64,000 nucleotides of DNA from Pilatotrama ljubarskyi (taxonomy: Eukaryota > Basidiomycota > Agaricomycetes > Polyporales > Polyporaceae), in NCBI GenBank assembly GCA_022385805.1, contig MU277672.1:788012-852011 (forward strand). The letters run 5' to 3'. Below the pieces are notes generated by a model. The model did no database searches, was not told the origin of the DNA, and saw nothing but the letters and a program-made list of their open reading frames with translations. The position numbers were made by a program, and so were the translations under genes. Shown in pieces: positions 60,944 through 64,000 of this stretch (position 1 is the stretch's first letter; each line of letters begins with the position of its first letter).

Positions 60944-61939
60944 ATGTATCGTTCCGCCGTTCTCGCGCAGATCAGACACGCAGCAGCTCCCCGCTCGAGG
61001 CCCTTTGTCTCCACGGTTCTCTTGACAAAGGCATGGGAGAACGAGACCACCAACGAACTCAGGAATGAGGCCCGCAAACGCGGTCTGCCCGTGTAGGTCG
61101 CCCCATCCGCCCGCATAACCTGCCCGCGACCGTGCTCACGCGAGTCCACTCTTAGTAAAGGTAATAAGGCCACCTTGATTGCGCGTTTGCAGGAGGACGA
61201 CAAGAAGAAGGTACTCGCATCCCAGCCCGTCCCGCCGCCCAATGCGCCTCAAGTCCGCCGCGCCTCCACAGTCGACACTCCGACTGAGGTTCCCGGCGTC
61301 CCTTCTTCTGCCGAACCCATCTTCCCCAAGTACAACCTCGACGTCAAAATCCCCAACGTCTCTGAACCCGAGCCCGAAGTCCCCACTCCCATTGTACGTG
61401 CCTCTCAGTTGCTCCACGTGAGTGCCCGCTGACCGCATGCTCAGCCGTTCCTCCCCGACTTCTGGGAGTCCTCCAAGGTGAAGAAGGAGGCTGCTCCGCC
61501 ACAACCTGAGCCCTCCAAGCCCAAGGTCATCGCCGTCGCAGGAGACATCACCCATCACGGCGGCGGACCCTCGCACAACCTCTACTCCCCCAGCCTAGCC
61601 TCCGCGTCCTCAGAAGACGCGCCTACCTCCATGCTCGGCCAGCTCGCCGCCGACATGGCGGATGATTGGAACCTCCCTACCTCGTTCAAGCGCAGCCCCC
61701 CGGCCGAGTCACAGTATGACGTTGCGCAGAAGACGGAGACGTCCGGCGGGCAGGACAAGAGCTACTCCCGGACGCTGGACAAGGACGAGAAGATGGGCGT
61801 ATGGGTACTCCTCGGTCTTTTCGCGGGCTCGTGGCTCGCCGCCGGCTACTTTGCGCCCGTCTCTGAGTGGTCGCATAAGGTGGTGGAAAAGGCGCAGGAC
61901 GTGGAGGAGAAGGCTGCAGGCAAAAAGCCTAAGGCCTGA
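60944..61939 (+). CDS. SAP-domain mitochondrial membrane protein (Aim34-like)
   Basis: Exons 60944-61092, 61156-61393 and 61445-61939 give 293 aa. The N-terminus (MYRSAVLAQIRHAAAPRSRPF) fits a mitochondrial presequence. A SAP motif follows across the first intron: TTNELRNEARKRGLPVKGNKATLIARLQ. A Pro/Glu-rich linker leads to one hydrophobic helix near the C-terminus (GVWVLLGLFAGSWLAAGYFA) and a short charged tail. Yeast Aim34 has a SAP motif and a mitochondrial location; this protein shares that plan, but orthology is inference. The coding start is supported by the leader; the same frame is open upstream. Confidence 0.75.
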
Positions 61940-62181
61940 GCGCCCCGAAGCTCTGCGCGTGAGCTGGAGGACTCACCCTTTGGGCTGGGCGTATAGATAA
62001 TCCGTACCACATCACTATCTATAATGCGCATGAGTCTTCTGTCCTTAATGCCATGTTTTTGGACCGAGAAACGCGTTTTCCCGAGTCGAACCTCAAGCCG
62101 GGTGTAGCTTGGCTGGACGGACGCAGAAAACACTGCTCGCGGCACGTGAAAGGCGCCCATGCACCTCTCCTGGGGACGGCC

Positions 62182-62847
62182 ATGGTCAGGCTCCCCCTCT
62201 CCCTCTCTTCCTCCTCCACCTCCTTTGCCGTAAAGCCACGCCAAGGGCTACGGGCATTCCACACATCAATCTCGCGAAGCCATCTCGTAGGCCCTCCAGA
62301 TCCGGTCTCGCACCTCCGCCCGGTCATCTACGACGATGCGCCTCCGCCGCCTGCTCCCCGCGTCAGGCATCCGTACTCGCTGACGGAGTTCACGGGCGAC
62401 ACACGCGAGTACCAATGGAAGATGCAGAGGCAGGATCTCGACGCGTTCAACCATGCTTTCTGGCTTGACGTGAGTGTTTCTGCGCCTTTGCTTCCTATAC
62501 AGCCCCCTACTCCAGCCCTTACCCCGGGGTCCCTCCTGCTATGCATCTATCACTAGAACTGACATGCTGTTCGCCTTCCGACACAACAGAGCAACACCCG
62601 ATTTTACGCCGCCAAAGACGCAGTCCTGCAGAGCCTCCCCGAGGGGGCGAGCGCCGAGCAGCGAGAGCACGCGCTCTCCGACTTCTACGCCCGCTGGGTC
62701 GCGCAAGAGCGCGCGCGCATGGCCGCGTACGATGCCGAGTGGCGCAAGCGGAACTGGTCGACGATCATGCTGGGCGCGCGGGTGAGGTACCAGGAGTTCG
62801 TGGCGCGGGTGATGCACCCGTTCGGGCGGGGAGGGCAGGATGAGTAG
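62182..62847 (+). CDS. COA8: Cytochrome c oxidase assembly factor 8 (APOPT family)
   Basis: Two exons, 62182-62469 and 62590-62847, give 181 aa. A Ser/Arg-rich mitochondrial leader (MVRLPLSLSSSSTSFAVKPRQGLRAFHTS) precedes the family core: HLVGPPDPVSHLRPVIYDD, HPYSLTEFTGDTREYQWKMQRQDLDAFNHAFW, RFYAAKDAV, LSDFYARWVAQERARMAAYDAEWRKRNWSTIMLGARV. In animals COA8 protects complex IV assembly from oxidative damage in the matrix. Length and order fit the family. Confidence 0.88.
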
Positions 62848-62985
62848 CGCGTATGTGTATGATAGCTGCAGGATGCCTTAGGCTCTTCGCTACCGTAGAG
62901 CCAGCTTCATGTTCCGAACATCGGACAGCAAGCACACATGTACAGGACGCGTATAATCATATCTTGGGCACCGGGCGCTCGAGGC

Positions 62986-64000
62986 TCACGAACTACCCGA
63001 AGCGCCTTCGTCCATACTGACGAGCTGCTCCATGCTCTGGTAGATCGCGTCCAGGTCCAGATCCTGCAGCACCCGGCTGTCGCGCCAATAGTCGCGCTCG
63101 ACCGCGCTGACCTCCTCGGGCGACATGCTGGGCCAGCGGAGCGCGAGCTCGTCCTCGGAGGGCACGTCCAGTGCCTCGGCGGGCGGGAGCTTGTAGCCCT
63201 CCGGCCGCTGCCGCTTAGGCGCGACGGCCTGCAGCGCAGCGTACAGCGCGGTGCTGCGCAGGCGCTGGTTCAACTCTTCGTCGGATACTCCGGTCGTTTG
63301 ACGGATCATGTTCCAGCTGGTGGGCGGGTCACATCATCCCAGATCGCGGAAGAGGGCCGGGAGGAAGACTTACTCATCGTGAATATATATCCTGCGCCAG
63401 ACGTTCCTGAACACGCTTAGCCTTCTCGAGCTCGGGATGTTCTGGTGGTCTTTGTGAGCAACAAGAGCAATGGAGGACGTTGTGCGCGGACTTACCTCCG
63501 CGCGCGCAAGGAGGTGCAGGGCGGTCGCATAGTCTTCCACCCGCTCGTAGTTGTCCTTCAGGCTGAGCAATTCCGCCATGTCCTCCACCGAAAGCGCCTT
63601 GCCTTGTAAGAGCTGGCGCACGAGGAATTTGAAGACCTACGCGAAGAGTTAGCTCTCACGGATTATCAGACAGGCCAAACGGCTCACGTTGTAGAGCGCT
63701 CTGCGGTTGCTCAGGTTTGCCGCCTTCTTCTGGGCGATCGTCTCTACCTGCGTCTCCAAGGATTGACGTCCCCGAACAGACGCGAGCGCAGACTTGAGGT
63801 CCTCAATAAGCGTCTCGTGTACGCTCACGAAGTCCAAGCCGTCGTGGAAGGCTAGCGGGCATGTTTGTTAGGATTGAACAACACTGCATTTTCGGTCGGA
63901 CGCACCATCCAGAACATCCTGGTTAATGGTCTTCGTGCCTTCATGCAGCTGCGCCAGGTGTGACAGTTTGCCGATACTGAGCATGAGCTGAAGAAGCACA
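62986..64000 (-). CDS. NUP133: Nucleoporin Nup133, C-terminal part (5' end outside window)
   Basis: Scaffold nucleoporin of the Y (Nup84/Nup107) complex. The frame is open at the right edge. Exons read LLQLMLSIGKLSHLAQLHEGT, LDFVSVHETLIEDLKSALASVRGRQSLETQVETIAQKKAANLSNRRALYN, VFKFLVRQLLQGKALSVEDMAELLSLKDNYERVEDYATALHLLARAE and NIPSSRRLSVFRNVWRRIYIHDE. The last exon continues MIRQTTGVSDEELNQRLRSTALYAAL and ends MDEGASGSS at the stop at 62986. The helical C-terminal order with LLxGKxLSVEDLxxLLxLKDN and RxxWRRIYxHD is typical of Nup133. Introns are 50-70 nt. Confidence 0.88.

Overview
The window looks like nuclear DNA of a filamentous basidiomycete, most likely an Agaricomycete of polypore type. 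The evidence is dense GC-rich genes, many 50-70 nt introns with GT(A/G)NG(T) donors and CAG/TAG acceptors, very short exons, and proteins that best match fungal families. Organism assignment is inference; no marker gene fixes the species.

Layout. 1-7.8 kb: 3' part of SPT6, a JMJD4-type hydroxylase, a four-helix membrane protein and an M19 dipeptidase. 8.1-12.2 kb: two tandem copies of an unknown multi-pass membrane protein, the second lacking its 5' exons, with a short LINE remnant between them that still carries target-site duplications. 12.2-21.5 kb: housekeeping block with SPT8 (SAGA), SRP54, poly(A)-binding protein and a SCAMP. 22.8-29.9 kb: a secreted double-psi beta-barrel protein, a Coq11-like protein, mitochondrial adenylate kinase and the N-terminal methyltransferase NTMT1. 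29.9-34.0 kb: an unusual locus where the bidirectional promoter and first exons of the NTMT1/CSM3 pair exist twice. One copy drives a chimeric kinase-like gene that begins with CSM3-like residues; the other lies between a decayed NTMT1 exon and intact CSM3.

34.0-52.9 kb is accessory, gene-poor DNA. It holds three copies of a small unknown four-exon gene (about 143-154 aa), two of them inside a roughly 2.6-3 kb tandem segmental duplication. It also holds a complete 5,341-bp DNA transposon (inverted termini beginning CA, 8-bp target duplication, one five-exon 1,524-aa transposase-like gene) and a run of 66 C residues.

52.9-64.0 kb returns to compact conserved genes: aprataxin (HNT3), a GFO/IDH oxidoreductase, a coiled-coil protein, an unknown conserved protein, an Aim34-like SAP protein, COA8 and the 3' part of NUP133.

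The strongest candidates for something new are the intact transposon, the duplicated bidirectional promoter with its chimeric gene, and the three-copy small-protein family. All exon joins were read by eye from splice signals and reading-frame continuity; no alignment or expression data were used.
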